Shown: positions 19,401-29,849, counted from the stretch's first letter. The stretch is DNA of 64,000 nucleotides from Arion vulgaris (GCA_020796225.1 CM036760.1:4210501-4274500); one strand, 5' to 3'. Made by a program: numbers and translations. The notes: generated by a model not told the origin, from the letters alone.

Positions 19401-19606
19401 TTTTTTTTTTTTCCCGATCCAGAAGCACATGAGCTGAAAGCTCTTCGGCTCGGTGTCATGGACATCGTAACCCTTCGGCTCGGTGCCACGAACACCGTAA
19501 ATCTGGGGAACCTGTAGCTTTTCTGCCAGTCCGCGGAGTTGAACCGCACTTACAGAGGACTAGTCACCCGTAGTCCAACGCGCTACGAACACCATGGGCG
19601 CGCGGC
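19401..19606 (-). mobile_element. SINE-C
   Basis: Starts with a T-run and CCCGATCCAGAAGCAC. Both Pol III box regions are present in reverse (GAGTTGAACCGC, AACGCGCTACGAAC). CCATCATT and CTATCATT flank it, a possible 8-bp duplication with one mismatch. Confidence 0.9.
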
Positions 19607-19897
19607 TAGCCTCTATCATTATGCTAGACATTCCATCTCTGTCGGGACTAGTTTTCTTCTATCATTTGATGTCATCCTCTACGTTTGACACTTAAATCAT
19701 AAAGTGGGAAACAATTTTGTGAACAATGCTCTTTTTGTTTTTTGGAAGGAACATTGTTGATTTACCTTTTTCGAATTCATAATTTCTCTCAGCTTTAACG
19801 CAGCTCTCTATCCCATATGATGTGTCGCTGAATGATCTAGTCACTTTGAATTTGGTTATCTCAGGTGTTTTATATTCATAATGTTTTCACTATACAG

Positions 19898-20132
19898 ATT
19901 AAAAAAATATGAAATATTTCGAACATATCAAACGATATGAGTGTCTAGAGAAGATCATTTTGAAGGGAATGGTGCCTTGAAGAAGAATGAGAGGAAGACT
20001 TAGAACAAGATGAGAGCAAGATGTCATTGACAATCTGAGAATGGCTTTTTCTGACGCCGGTTAACCTTCGCAGAACAGAGAGCGTTTCAGGACTGTTGTC
20101 ATGGGAGCCAGGTTCCGGATGGGACAAGCTAC
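19898..20132 (+). mobile_element. LINE-E-related 3' end, old copy
   Basis: Matches LINE-E at YFEHIKRYECLEKIILKG, RMRGRLRTR and VRTVV.. GARFRMGQAT, then a stop and GATGATG repeats. More diverged than the 4.5-kb and 10.4-kb copies. Confidence 0.75.
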
Positions 20133-20133
20133 T

Positions 20134-20169
<36 letters not shown>
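20133..20169 (+). repeat. (GAT)n microsatellite, LINE-E tail
   Basis: Twelve GAT units directly after the LINE-E stop, so it is an expanded retroposon tail. Confidence 0.95.
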
Positions 20170-20170
<1 letters not shown>

Positions 20171-20189
20171 TATTTTCGTGAGCTCTGAC

Positions 20190-20800
20190 CGCTGCAAGCT
20201 CATCTCTCCTCTATCTCTCTCTCGCCCAATACCTCACTCTTCTAATATATTTCATCCTCATCTCTCTCTCCAAATCCTCCTTTTTAAAACACTTTTATGT
20301 TACATCTTCTCTACCTCTCAATACATCTATTATAAGTTTTTTTGTTTTGTCCCCTCTCTCTCTCCTCGCCCTTCTCTGTGTCCTTTTCTCTCTCTCTTCT
20401 TGGCTAACATTCTCTCCGTATCCCTCTCTCTTCATGTCTCTCTATATTGTATCTCTTTGTATTCCTCTACATATCCTTAACACTATTCCCTCACTTAACT
20501 TTTCTCTCTCTCTCTCTCTCTCTATGTTATTTCTTCCTATTCCTCTACATATCCTTGCCACCCTTCCCTAACTTAACTTTCTCTCTCTCTACGTTATTTC
20601 TTTCTATTTCTCTATATATCTCTACCACTCTTCCTCACTTAACTTTCTCTCTCTCTCATGTTATCTCTTCCTATTCCTCTACATATCCCTGCCCACCTTC
20701 CCTCACTTAACTTTCTCTCTCTCTCTCTATGTTATCTCTTTCTATTCCTCTACATATCCTTGCCCCCTTCACTCACTTAACTTTCTCTTTCTGTCCGTCA
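20190..20800 (+). repeat. Pyrimidine-rich region with a roughly 65-bp degenerate tandem repeat
   Basis: From about 20460 a unit recurs four to five times: CTCTACATATCC, CC..CACTTAACTTTCTCTC, CTCTCTATGTTATTTCTTC. The preceding part is TC-rich. Open frames here are low complexity. Confidence 0.85.
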
Positions 20801-21246
20801 TTGATTTTTATTGCAAGATAAACATATTTAAATAACAGTACTATCACAAGGATGTGTATCTCTGTAACTATGGCAACCTGAACAATCATATGTAATACCG
20901 GTATTAAAAACGGTTCTTTTCATTGGCTGCTGATGTTTCCTGTTAATTTCATTTGTGAAATTTCATTTTCACCATCATGTGTCAATCAGGCTGGCGTAGG
21001 CGATCACGGTTAATTGTATTATGCGGACAACTGAGATAAGATACAAACGGGTGCTTCTAATGCATATAATGTAAAAATGAGAACATGGAGTTTTTTTGCA
21101 AGAACCCAGAGGAAGCAACAGAAGCAAAGATTATGATCAACAAATAAACAGTGTACAAGTATTAAGAGCTTCCGAAAAACAAATAGACAAACACAGGATT
21201 TGAACCACTTACCATCATTTCGTACGACACCCATCGCCTAGCCTAG
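20801..21246. other. Unassigned stretch
   Basis: No repeat match. A minus-strand 71-codon frame at 21019-21234 lacks recognisable features. Confidence 0.35.
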
Positions 21247-21442
21247 GCCCGTCTGCCCAGCGTGTTCGCAGCGCGTTGGACTGCGGGTGACTAGTCCTCT
21301 GTGTGTGCGGGTTCAATTCCGCGGACTGGCAGAAAAGCCACAGGTTCCCCAGATTCACGGTGTTAGTGGCACCGAACCGAAGGGTTACGATGTCCATGGC
21401 ACCGAGCCGAAGAGCTGAAAGCTCAAGTGCTTCTGGATAAAA
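21247..21442 (+). mobile_element. SINE-C, best-preserved copy
   Basis: Clean head CCCGTCTGCCCAGCGTGTTC, A box CAGCGCGTTGGACT, B box GCGGGTTCAATTCCGC, and an A-rich tail AAAAAACAACAAA. Useful as a consensus proxy. Confidence 0.93.
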
Positions 21443-21469
21443 AACAACAAATCTCGTAGACTAGCAATA

Positions 21470-21675
21470 CGAGCGTTCTTACTATAATGCAAAGAGGAGG
21501 TTTAGAACATTTGGTGACAACAGGTAAAATTCAGGACAGGAGAGATCGTGGAAGATGTTGGATGGTATGATATCGTAGATCGACAAAAGATCAACGTCAG
21601 AACAGATTACTTGTACCAAGGAAAGAGAGTTGTGGAGAGACATGATCGCCTACGTTGTCAGGCATAGCATTCGAT
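21470..21675 (+). mobile_element. LINE C-terminal fragment of another family
   Basis: One frame reads LEHLVTTGKIQDRRDRGRCW, then ..RRSTKDQ and a WRDM-like end, matching the TGKI.GRR.RGR.R C-terminus common in non-LTR elements. Stops interrupt it. Confidence 0.6.
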
Positions 21676-21717
21676 TGATTGAACTGTACAAAGCTTTCAC
21701 AATACTCTTCTCTCTTC

Positions 21718-22072
21718 AGCCTGTTACGCCCTTGACGTTTAGGGCAGCAACAAACGCACATCATTCTTCCCTGTTCATGGCCTTCCTCTGTATTGTGTTC
21801 CAGCTATGATTCATTTCCTTCAGTTCTTGCTCTATCGTTCTCCTCCAGGTCGTCTTGGTCTTCTACGCTTTCGCCTACCCTCTGGAGTCCATCTCAGTGT
21901 AGTTTTCGTGTCGGAGCCAGTCTCCATGCGCATCACATGTCCAATCCATCTCCAGCGTCGTCTTCGGATGATAGTGCCCATATTCTCTTGTTGGCATCGT
22001 GCAAGCAATTCTTGATTCGAGATAGTAGTCGCATAAGATTTTTCGCAGACAAGTTGTATGAAAGGTGGAGAG
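21718..22072 (-). mobile_element. LINE-Y C-terminal fragment
   Basis: Reverse complement of nearly the same sequence as 60800-61157, encoding RRRRWRWIGHVMRMETGSDT, RPGGER and ..LKEMNHSWNTIQRKAMNRE, ending LNVKGVTG. Relative to the 60.8-kb copy it keeps an extra G (GAATATGGGCACT) that holds the frame, but lacks about 12 bases near 22055 and has a stop near 21757. Truncated at its 5' side. Confidence 0.88.
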
Positions 22073-22124
22073 TCATTTCACAATACAGTTTTACCAAATT
22101 ACACTGTGCACACTTATAATCTTC

Positions 22125-22375
22125 TTCACATGCTTCATATCGACCACTTGTTAGCCACTCTTTGTGATTTGTATGTGATCTGAGAATAAGAGCGATTGTA
22201 CGCTGTTCTAGTTATGCGACTACAAGTAGACCAGCATATTTGATTTCTGCGACGCTTTTATTAATTAGGTAGCTTTCCTAGATCACTACCTCAGTCGCCT
22301 CCTACGACATGCCTTGAAGGTCGCAATGTTACTATTCTTTGCTCTCTTGATGGACCGCGGCAACACACGGCCTCA
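22125..22375 (-). mobile_element. SINE-B
   Basis: Full-length reverse copy beginning TTCTTCACATGCTTCATATC. It faces another SINE-B at 22468 in the opposite orientation. Confidence 0.88.
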
Positions 22376-22467
22376 CGTAGAATATAAGATGAGAAAATAA
22401 TCTTCTTTGTAAAACTGGACAAAACGAAAAAACTACGACAATGTGTATCATTATTCTTAAATACATC

Positions 22468-22720
22468 ATCCGCCCGTATGGTGCTGGGACCCGCAGGAGA
22501 AGCAAAGAATAATAGACCACTGCGACCTACAAGATATGTCGTAACAGGCGACTGATGTATTACCTAGTAAATAAAAAGCATCGCAGGGATGGCTACTGGT
22601 ACTGCACGCCGTAACTGACACCTACAATCGCTCTTAGGCTCAGATCACATACAAATAACAGAGTCGTTAACAAGTGATCGATATGAAACGTTCGATGAAG
22701 AAGAAGAAGAAAAAATATAA
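22468..22720 (+). mobile_element. SINE-B
   Basis: Head CGCCCGTATGGTGCTGGGAC to tail GATGAAGAAGAAGAAGAAAA. A small deletion removes part of the GGGACCTAGGGAAGCTACCC block. Confidence 0.88.
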
Positions 22721-22730
22721 CCTAATTTTT

Positions 22731-23014
22731 ACTTGCAAAGTGCTTGCCTTGATAAAACTGCAAAAATTATCATAATTTTTACTTGCAAAGTGCTTGCCTT
22801 GATAAAACTGCAAACATTATCATAATTTTTACTTGCAAAGCTTGCCTGATAAACGCAAACATTATCATAATTTTTACTTGCAAAGTGCTTGCCTTGATAA
22901 AACTGCAAAAATTATCATAATTTTTACTTGCAAATCGCTTGATTTGATAAAACTGCAAATATATATCATAATTTTTACTTGCAAAGTGCTTATCTTGATA
23001 AAACTGCAAAAAAT
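22731..23014 (+). repeat. 50-bp tandem array, about 6 copies
   Basis: Unit contains CATAATTTTTACTTGCAAAG, TGCTTGCCTTGATAAAACTG and CAAAAATTAT. It starts about 10 bases after a SINE-B tail. Confidence 0.95.
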
Positions 23015-23402
23015 GTGAAAATGTAACTTTCTTATTTAATGTGTTTGGCATATTCACTTAAAAATGAAGACTCTCTTAAGACTGTATGTCACGCGATTAT
23101 CTTCTTTCTGGAGTAAATATGTCAGCTTCTGCATCCATGACTCTTGGTAATAAGCATGTTTGATATATTTATGTTTACAAGTTAGCTTTGCTTGTTTCTG
23201 CTCGTCTGTTCATCTAATATTTTATGGATGTCTGTCGAACGTCAAAAATTACTGCGTGTAATTAAAAGTTTGAAAGTGGATATTCGTCTCTTGGGAGCTC
23301 GGTAAAATTACTGATATAGTATTTTTGTGTTTAGAGAACGATCTGGACGGGGGAGGAGGGAGGGTGTTCAAACAAACTGAAGGCAGCAGTGATAGCGAGA
23401 GG
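23015..23402. other. Unassigned stretch
   Basis: AT-rich; a purine block GGACGGGGGAGGAGGGAGGG at 23346-23365. No gene recognised. Confidence 0.35.
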
Positions 23403-23810
23403 CAGTTTTTATCAATAGTTAGCTGTTTGAGGCTGTTTGTATGAATATTTAGCTGTTTGAGGCTGTTTGTATGAATATTTAGCTGTTTGATGCTGTTTGT
23501 ATGAATATTTAGCTGTTTGATGTTGTTTGTAGGGAATAGTTAGCTGTTTGAGGCTGTTTGTATGAATATTTAGCTGTTTGATGCTGTTTGTATGAATATT
23601 TAGCTGTTTGAGGCTGTTTGTATGAATATTTAGCTGTTTGATGCTGTTTGTATGAATATTTAGCTGTTTGAGCTATTGTATGAATATTTAGCTGTTTGAT
23701 GCTGTTTGTATGAATAGTTTGATATTTGAGAAAGTTTGTGTGGATATTTAGCTGTTTGGGACTGTTTGTATGGATAGTGTGCTGTTTGAGGAAGTTTGTA
23801 TGAACAGTTT
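23403..23810 (+). repeat. 30-bp tandem array, about 13 copies, interrupted by SINE-A
   Basis: Unit is GGCTGTTTGTATGAATATTT plus AGCTGTTTGA. The last units are diverged. A short remnant continues after the SINE-A at 24071-24110. Confidence 0.95.
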
Positions 23811-24070
23811 CGCCCGAGTGGTTACCGGGGCCCAAATTAGAGGTGTAAAGAATACGACCACTGTTACCTGCCATGCATGTCGTAAGAGGCGACTAAGGAG
23901 GTTTGGATGAAATCGGATGCGCATGTCCTAAACGTGTAGAAGTCTATGTGTTTAGGGCCTACCAAACCAATGTGCAACGTATACACGTTCTTGGCAAAGA
24001 TCAAACACATCACAAAGAGTGATTAAAATTGATCGTAAAGAACGAACGCAAAGAAGAAGAAGAAGAAGAA
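23811..24070 (+). mobile_element. SINE-A inserted in the 30-bp array
   Basis: Flanked by a perfect 13-bp duplication GTATGAACAGTTT (23798-23810 and 24071-24083). Starts CGCCCGAGTGGTTACCGGGG and ends AACGCAAAGAAGAAGAAGAA. The array here must predate the insertion. Confidence 0.95.
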
Positions 24071-24130
24071 GTATGAACAGTTTGATCATAGAGTCTGTTT
24101 GTTTGTACAACAACTGTCCGTGTGTTCCTG

Positions 24131-24746
24131 TTTGCTCACAAGGGGAACTAATAATATTAACACTGTGACCTACAAGGCATGTCGTAAGTGGTGGCTGAGG
24201 TAACACTGTGACCTACAAGGCATGTCGTAAGAGGCGACTGAGGTAACACTGTGACCTACAAGGCATGTCGTAAGAGGCGACTGAGGTAACACTGCGACCT
24301 ACAAGGCATGTCGTAAGAGGCGACTGAGGTAACACTGTGACTAAAGGCATGTCGTAAGAGGCGACTGGAGGTAACACTGTGACCTACAAGGCATGTCGTA
24401 GAGGCGACTGAGGTACCTGTTGACCTACAAGGCATGCTAAAGCATAGGTAACACTGTGACCTACAAGGCATGTCGTAAGAGGCGACTGAGGTAGGGCTTA
24501 GAGAAACTACCATAGTAAGTCAAATGCTCGCAAAAATCGGCCTACTTGTTGGCGATAAATGGCACAGTGAACAATCGCTTTTAGGCTCGAATCCACCTCT
24601 GAAGTCGAAGAAGGCTCGCCTGAATGGCGAGGACACTAATGAAAAAAAGCAAGCCTTCGCGCAAAAATCAGTCAGAAGCGCCACACTGGACGCCCTGACT
24701 ACATGATAATTCATAGCGGGCGAACGAGAAGAAGAAGATTGAATCA
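24131..24746 (+). mobile_element. SINE-K with an internally amplified core
   Basis: Head resembles SINE-B (TGCTCACAAGGGGAACTAAT). The core has been multiplied (24159-24492). After a TCGCTTTTAGGCTCGAATCC block comes a body of its own: ACCTCTGAAGTCGAAGAAGG, GCAAGCCTTCGCGCAAAAAT, CGCCCTGACTAC, TTCATAGCGGGCGAACGAGA plus AGAAGAAG. The K body also occurs at 27345-27506 and 31258-31430. Confidence 0.8.
24159..24492 (+). repeat. 43-bp tandem array, about 8 copies, derived from the SINE core
   Basis: Unit AACACTGTGACCTACAAGGC, ATGTCGTAAGAGGCGACTGA, GGT: exactly the core shared by SINE-B and K. Some units have deletions. A local expansion of a SINE segment into a minisatellite. Confidence 0.95.
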
Positions 24747-24766
24747 CATACACATCACAATGAGGG

Positions 24767-24888
24767 TCTTCTTCTTCTTTGCGTTCGTTCTTTACATCAA
24801 TTTTAATCACTTTTTGTTTGATCTTTGTCAAGAACGTGTATACGTTGCACATTGGTTTGGTAGGCCCCTAAACGCATAGACTTCTACA
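24767..24888 (-). mobile_element. SINE-A 3' half
   Basis: Reverse copy from the TTCTTCTTCTTTGCGTTCGT tail to CATAGACTTCTAC; the head and core are missing (5' truncation in sense). Confidence 0.88.
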
Positions 24889-24960
24889 AGATTTAATGTT
24901 AGTCCATAAGGATAGTCGACAAGGATACATATCTATCATTCACATGTTCTTCGTTCTCTA

Positions 24961-25172
24961 GGCAACCGATTGCTGTATGACGACACTAAAAGTGAGGCTG
25001 AAAACAACTCCAATCAATCAATCCAGGAGTTTGATATTACAGGTTGTACAAATAGAACTGGATGCTTTATGGGCAGAGAGAGAAGTGTGTTTAACCAGCG
25101 AGCGACAGGAGCCATCAGCATACCAATCGATATCTTTCGTTGGAGACTGAACACCTTTGGGTCTGCCGGGAG
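24961..25172 (+). repeat. Dispersed repeat P, copy 2
   Basis: See 6778-6975. Frame reads DITGCTNRTGCFMGRERSVF, NQRATGAIS and WRLNTFGSAGS. Cut by the SINE-B that follows. Confidence 0.55.
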
Positions 25173-25173
25173 T

Positions 25174-25408
25174 TTCGACCACTTGTTAACCACTCTGTGT
25201 TATTTGTATGTGATTGAGCTAAGAGAGATTGTACATTGTACTAGTTATGGTCTACAAGTTGGTCAGCACATCCGATTTCTGCGATGCTTTTTATTTATTA
25301 GGGTAGCTTCTCTAGAAAATACAACAGTCGCCTCTTACGACATGCCTTGTAGATCACAGTGGTACTATTCTTTGCTTTCCTTGCGGGCTCCGGCACCACA
25401 CAATCAAC
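25174..25408 (-). mobile_element. SINE-B
   Basis: Starts at TTCGACCACTTGTTAACCAC, lacking the GAA tail. Ends TTGCGGGCTCCGGCACCACA, a well-preserved head. Confidence 0.87.
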
Positions 25409-26089
25409 GCATATTTGTTTTACCACTGCCTTGTTAAGTGTATATGCAAGCAGTATTAAAAAAAGCAAAGGCCCCTAGCTTTTTCAGACCTATGTGTTGA
25501 GCGATCCGAGAGAGAGAAGACCTTTTATATAAAGTGCATGTCACATAAAATTTATAGAATCTAGTCTGCAGAAAGATGTAGGGCCAATTCCTTTCCTCAT
25601 GTGTCTAATGTCGAGTTTGGGATTGAACTTACAGCCCTCTTGTGTCCGAGGCGATAAGCGTACCCATATGCGTAACGCTAATCAGTTACAAGCAAGGAAT
25701 ACTACTTGTAGTAATTACACATTGCTATTCAATGTCTGTATCTAAATTCATTATGCTGAACCATACATTCTTGTTTTTCATTTCCCTAACTACACATCTC
25801 CCTTCTACACGTTCCATCCATGATATTGTAATCAATACTCTAATGCTTTATGCGGGTTTACATTGTAACGCATGATTTCCTGATTCACCACTCCACCCTC
25901 GTCTCACTCTTGTTTTAGTGTTCATGTATTTGAGAATGACTTCCAGTAATAATGTATTTATGCAAATTTGATTATGTATATGGTATTTTCATGCGGAAAT
26001 ATGTACTGTTGTATGTTTTGTTTGTAGGTTTGACTTTGTAAATGTTGAACTATTGTACATTACAATGTTGTATAAGTTTACGCAGAATG
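25409..26089. other. Unassigned stretch
   Basis: AT-rich. Short frames at 25642-25875 have no recognisable features. Confidence 0.35.
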
Positions 26090-26420
26090 CTGGGGGTAAC
26101 AAGAAGATGCAGGTTGAGAAATGAAAACATCAGGTAAAAAATGGGTACAACATCAGTACTAGACTTTATATAGAAACAGTAAATTAAATGCGGCCACATA
26201 AGCAGATTACCAACATACCGTGGTAATCAAAAAGATTACCTCAAAAAGCAATGCTGCTTCGATACACTGGATACAAAGCAAAAGGCCGGTCAAGCAAAAG
26301 GTGGACCTCAGAGAAAAAGACATATTTATGAAGCGTACCCAAGGGCTTGTTCCAGAAATCTTCTATTATCCTGACGCTATGTGGCAAAACGGTATTGGAG
26401 ACAAGAAAGAATAAAGTTTA
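26090..26420 (+). mobile_element. LINE-O fragment, copy 1 of a pair
   Basis: Matches the next element in order: GGTTGAGAAATGAAAACATC, TGGGTACAACATCAGTACTA, CACATAAGCAGATTACCAAC, AAGCAATGCTGCTTCGATAC and a basic KR..KQKVDLRE segment. Frames are broken. Confidence 0.65.
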
Positions 26421-26439
26421 TATGTAATAAGGAAGTTTG

Positions 26440-26830
26440 TTAGCTCTAACAGTTTGCCAAACCTGACTGGCAACATAGACATAAAAGGGATAAGAAACAG
26501 AGATGTAAGATACAGAATACTAGTAAGAGAGACCTTGAGAAAATGAAGTCAGGAAAAAGTGGTACAACATCAGACTAGATTTTCAATCAAAAAGCAGAAT
26601 TAAATGGTTGGTTACGTAGCAGTTACCATCAGAAATGCACCCTCAAAGAGCAATGCTGTCTGATACAATGGTACAAAGCATAAGGACGGAACACGAAAGA
26701 TGGAACTCAGAGATATAAAGAGGCGAAGAGACTGTCTACGAAGCGAACATACTAGAGGCCTTGTTTTGAAACCACAAGTGAGCCTGACGCTGAAGGCATA
26801 CAGGATTCGAGAAAGAAGAAGAAGAAGAAG
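26440..26830 (+). mobile_element. LINE-O fragment, copy 2, with GAA tail
   Basis: Second tandem-lying copy: GAGACCTTGAGAAAATGAAG, GTAGCAGTTACCATC, CAAAGAGCAATGCTG, GATGGAACTCAGAG, ending GAGAAAGAAGAAGAAGAAGA. The GAA tail links this family to the GAA-tailed SINEs. Confidence 0.68.
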
Positions 26831-26889
26831 ACACATGATGGCAACATAGACATAGAAGGACGAACAAACAGAGATGTTAAGATAAGAAT

Positions 26890-27330
26890 ACAAATAGTAA
26901 GTGGAAACTTGAGTAATATATGGAAGTCAAAGGAAATCAAAAGACGCACAGAACTTAGAATTTTCAATCAAATGTGAAGTCAGTGCTGTTGTATGGGTCG
27001 GAAACATGGAGGACATCATAGAAACACCAGAAAACTACAGATCTTCGTAACTGGATGCTTATGTAGAATATAGAAACTGAGATGGTATGATAAGATAAGG
27101 AACGATAACCTCAGAGAAAGGACTAAGCAGATACCGGTCGATAAAATGCTAAGGAAGAGACACTGTCGGTGGGTCTGAGAAGACCGATTGGAATCATTAC
27201 AAGATAGGCATTGTTTTGGAACCAGCAAGGAAGAGGAGCAGGGAAGGACTAGAAATACCCGGAGAAGAGAACTGGAGACTGATATTAAAAGGATATGTAA
27301 GGTGTGGACATGATTGCAAAGGATGGTAAG
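26890..27330 (+). mobile_element. LINE-G' C-terminal fragment
   Basis: Pieces read IWKSKEIKRRTELRIFNQ, LRWYDKIRNDNLRERTKQIP and TRNTRRRELETDIKRICKVW. Includes the CTGTTGTATGGGTCGGAAAC (LLYGSET) block. Several stops and a missing base after LRIFNQ. Confidence 0.82.
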
Positions 27331-27344
27331 AAAGATCACAAAGC

Positions 27345-27506
27345 GCACTTCTTTACCTCTGAAGTTGGAGATGGCACGTCTGCATAACGAGGGTAACTGA
27401 TAAACAAAGAAAAGTAGGCCTTCACTCAAAAATCAGTCCCAATCGATATACCATGCGCCCTGACTACCTGAATTCATAGCGGGAGGACCAAGAAAGAAAG
27501 AAGAAG
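27345..27506 (+). mobile_element. SINE-K 3' body
   Basis: Shares ACCTCTGAAGT, AGTAGGCCTTCACTCAAAAA, GCGCCCTGACTACCTGAATT and CATAGCGGGAGGACCAAGAA with 24600-24746. No head. Confidence 0.75.
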
Positions 27507-27524
27507 AACAAACGCATTAAACAC

Positions 27525-27685
27525 AGACATTTTATCCAAAATTTCATAAACAAACATTTCATAACACCAACATTTCAAACACCAACATTTCATAAACACC
27601 AACATTTTAAACACCAACATTTCATAAACCAATTTCCAACATTTCATAAACACCAACATTTCATAAAAAAAACACCAACATTTTA
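27525..27685 (+). repeat. Tandem array, about 17-19 bp unit
   Basis: Imperfect CCAACATTTCATAAACA repeats, about 9 copies, some shortened to CCAACATTTTAAACA. Confidence 0.92.
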
Positions 27686-28014
27686 TTGAGATACAATGGA
27701 GACACAGAAGAATATATGTATACAGAGAGAAAGAGAGAGAAAATGAAACATCACAATGAAAAATGAATTATCTCATAAAGTGATAGCATGTCTGTGCGTG
27801 TGCGCATGAGAGAGACACAGACAAAGAAATTCACCTTCTTGTTTACAAATTCATTTGAAAACTATCGATTCGTAGGCACACAGCCTGGTTAGCACATCAG
27901 CAGAAACACTGCAGGGAATTCCTATATACATTTGTTACTTCCTACTGTTCTTCTACACTGCCTATTCAATACGAATAAAACCAGTTTTCTGATCAAATAG
28001 GTAGATAATATTTC
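27686..28014. other. Unassigned stretch
   Basis: AG-rich (GAGAGAAAGAGAGAG) near 27725; otherwise nothing recognised. Confidence 0.35.
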
Positions 28015-28167
28015 TTCTTCTTCAAACCTTCCATATCGACCACTTGTTAACCACTCTGTGTGATTTGTATATGATCTGAGCTTAAGAGTGATTTTACATG
28101 TGCTAATTATGCGTCTACAAGTAGGCCAGCATATTCTATTTCTGCGATGCTTTTTATTTACTAGAGT
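28015..28167 (-). mobile_element. SINE-B, 3' part, split by SINE-A
   Basis: From TTCTTCTTCTTCAAACC to ATTTACTAGAGT, where the SINE-A begins; continues at 28410. Confidence 0.92.
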
Positions 28168-28409
28168 GCTTACCGGGGCCCAAATTTGGGGTGTAAACAA
28201 TAGAACCACTGTTACCTGCCACCATGTCGTAAGAGGCGACTAAGGAGGTTTGGCTAAATCGGATGCACATGTCCTAAACGTGTATAAGTGTATGCGTTTA
28301 GGGGTCTACCAAACCAATGTGCAACGTATACACGTTCTTGGCAAAGATCAAACATATCACAAAGAGTGATTAAAATTAGTCTTAAATAATGAACGTGAAG
28401 AAGAAGAAG
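28168..28409 (+). mobile_element. SINE-A nested in SINE-B, slightly 5'-truncated
   Basis: Flanked by a perfect 12-bp duplication ATTTACTAGAGT (28156-28167 and 28410-28421). Starts GCTTACCGGGGCCC, about 10 bases short of the full head. Tail GAACGTGAAGAAGAAG. Confidence 0.94.
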
Positions 28410-28530
28410 ATTTACTAGAGTAGCTTCCCTAGGTCCTACGTCAGTAGTTTCTTACGACATGCCTTGTTGATCGCAGTGGTCCTATTCTTTGCTTCCCTTT
28501 CAGGCTCCGGCCCCACATGGGCATAGTATA
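28410..28530 (-). mobile_element. SINE-B, head part
   Basis: Completes the split copy, ending CAGGCTCCGGCCCCACATGG. Confidence 0.92.
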
Positions 28531-28539
28531 CAATACATC

Positions 28540-28793
28540 TTATTCTTCGAAGGCTCCATATCGATCACTTGTTAACTACTCTGTATGATTTGTATGTGAT
28601 CTGAGCCTAAGAGCGATTTTACATGTGCCAGTTATGTGTCTACAAGTAGGAAAGCATATCCTATTTCTGCTATGCTTTTTATTTACTAGAGTACCTTCCC
28701 TATGTCCTACATCAGTCGCTCATTATGACATGTCTTGTAGGTCTCAGTGGTACAATTCTTTGCTTCCTTCAGGACCCCGACAACACATGATCG
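28540..28793 (-). mobile_element. SINE-B, in tandem with the previous copy
   Basis: Same orientation as its neighbour and about 10-15 bases away. Similar linkers (GTATACAATACA before it, GTAGATAATACAG after it, GTAGATAATAT before the first copy) suggest a tandem duplication or repeated targeting of one site. Confidence 0.88.
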
Positions 28794-28865
28794 TAGTAGA
28801 TAATACAGTAGTACTTGTAAATAGAGTTCTGGAAAGTATGTCATTTCAATCAGTTGTAGTAAGTA

Positions 28866-28974
28866 AGACCATCATGGAAGGAGGCATACCGGCAAAGCGA
28901 AGAAGAGGAAGACCACGGAGAAGATGGATTCAGGATGTAACTGATGGTTTGAACATGACGGCTGGAGAGGCAGG
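28866..28974 (+). mobile_element. LINE-E, left part, split by SINE-C
   Basis: TIMEGGIPAKRRRGRPRRRW and QDVTDGLNMTAGEAG in one open frame, then SINE-C interrupts. It keeps a better frame than the 4.5-kb copy. Confidence 0.9.
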
Positions 28975-29181
28975 CATTTTTTTTCCGATCCAGAAGCACT
29001 TGAGCTTTTCAGCTCTTCGGCTCGGTGCCATGGACATTGTAACCCTTCGGTTCGGTGCCACAAACACCGTAAATCTGGGGAATCTGTGGCTTTTTCTGCC
29101 ATCCCGCTGAATTGAACCCGCACACACAGAGGGATAGTCACCCGTAGTCCAACGCGCTACGAACACGATGGGCAGACGGGC
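28975..29181 (-). mobile_element. SINE-C nested in LINE-E
   Basis: Flanked by AGAGGCAGG (28966-28974 and 29182-29190). Reverse orientation with T-run, B-box region GAATTGAACCCGC and head CGCGCTACGAACACGATGGG. Confidence 0.94.
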
Positions 29182-29277
29182 AGAGGCAGGACATCTGGTC
29201 TATGGGAAAGAGAAATTTCGGAAGACTGTTGGGGTGGCAAAGTTCTGCTCAGGACAAACTATTTGATAATGATGATG
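29182..29277 (+). mobile_element. LINE-E, right part
   Basis: Continues GHLVYGKEKFRKTVGVAKFC, SGQTI and a stop, then GATAATGATGATG. Confidence 0.9.
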
Positions 29278-29534
29278 TAGTTAGTTGCCGTGGGCGTATG
29301 TAGCTGAAGCTGTAGTGAGACTGCTACTACACTGTCAACTACTAGATTGCGGAAGCTGGGATTGAAGATTGGTGTAGGAAGAAAAGAACAGCACAACAGG
29401 TATATGAATAATCTCATTAATCAACACGGAACTGGTACAGTTAGTCGCTGGACGCTGTTGGAGATATTGTGAAGGAGATGGGAGCACACATGGACATGTC
29501 CAGAGCGTAATGAAGGTATTACAAACTGAAACTG

Positions 29535-29686
29535 AGCTTGATCACAATCCATGTGTACCTGGTTCAAGCACTGCAGCTTGGGTAATTTGGAAGCAAATAC
29601 GTTTCCGTGGATTTTTACAAACGGTATAAGTAGACCTCACCGTTCTCAAAACAATAGCAAAATACTGAACGTTTAAATGTACTTAT
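29535..29686 (+). mobile_element. SINE-M, old copy
   Basis: Follows the M order (GGTTCAAGCACTGCAGC, ATACGTTTCCGTGGATTTTT, ACAAACGGTATAAG, CAAAATACTGAACGT) but is strongly diverged. Confidence 0.5.
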
Positions 29687-29849
29687 GTGGCTGAAATCGG
29701 ATGCATGTGTCCTAAACGTGTAGAAGTCTATGAATTAGGGGCCTACCAAACCAATGTGCAACTTATACACGTTCTTAGCAAAGATCAAACATATCACAAA
29801 GAATGATTAACATTGGTCGTAAAGAACGAACGCAAAGAAGAAGAAGAAA
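29687..29849 (+). mobile_element. SINE-A, 5'-truncated
   Basis: Starts at GTGGCTGAAATCGGATGCAT and ends GCAAAGAAGAAGAAGAA. Flanked by GTACTTAT (29679-29686 and 29850-29857), an 8-bp duplication. Truncation at the 5' end with an intact tail is the LINE-driven pattern. Confidence 0.88.

Noticed and set aside
20133..20710. Leu/Ser-rich frames that could be membrane proteins
   Set aside because: Pyrimidine-rich low-complexity DNA translates to Leu, Ser and Pro in every frame.
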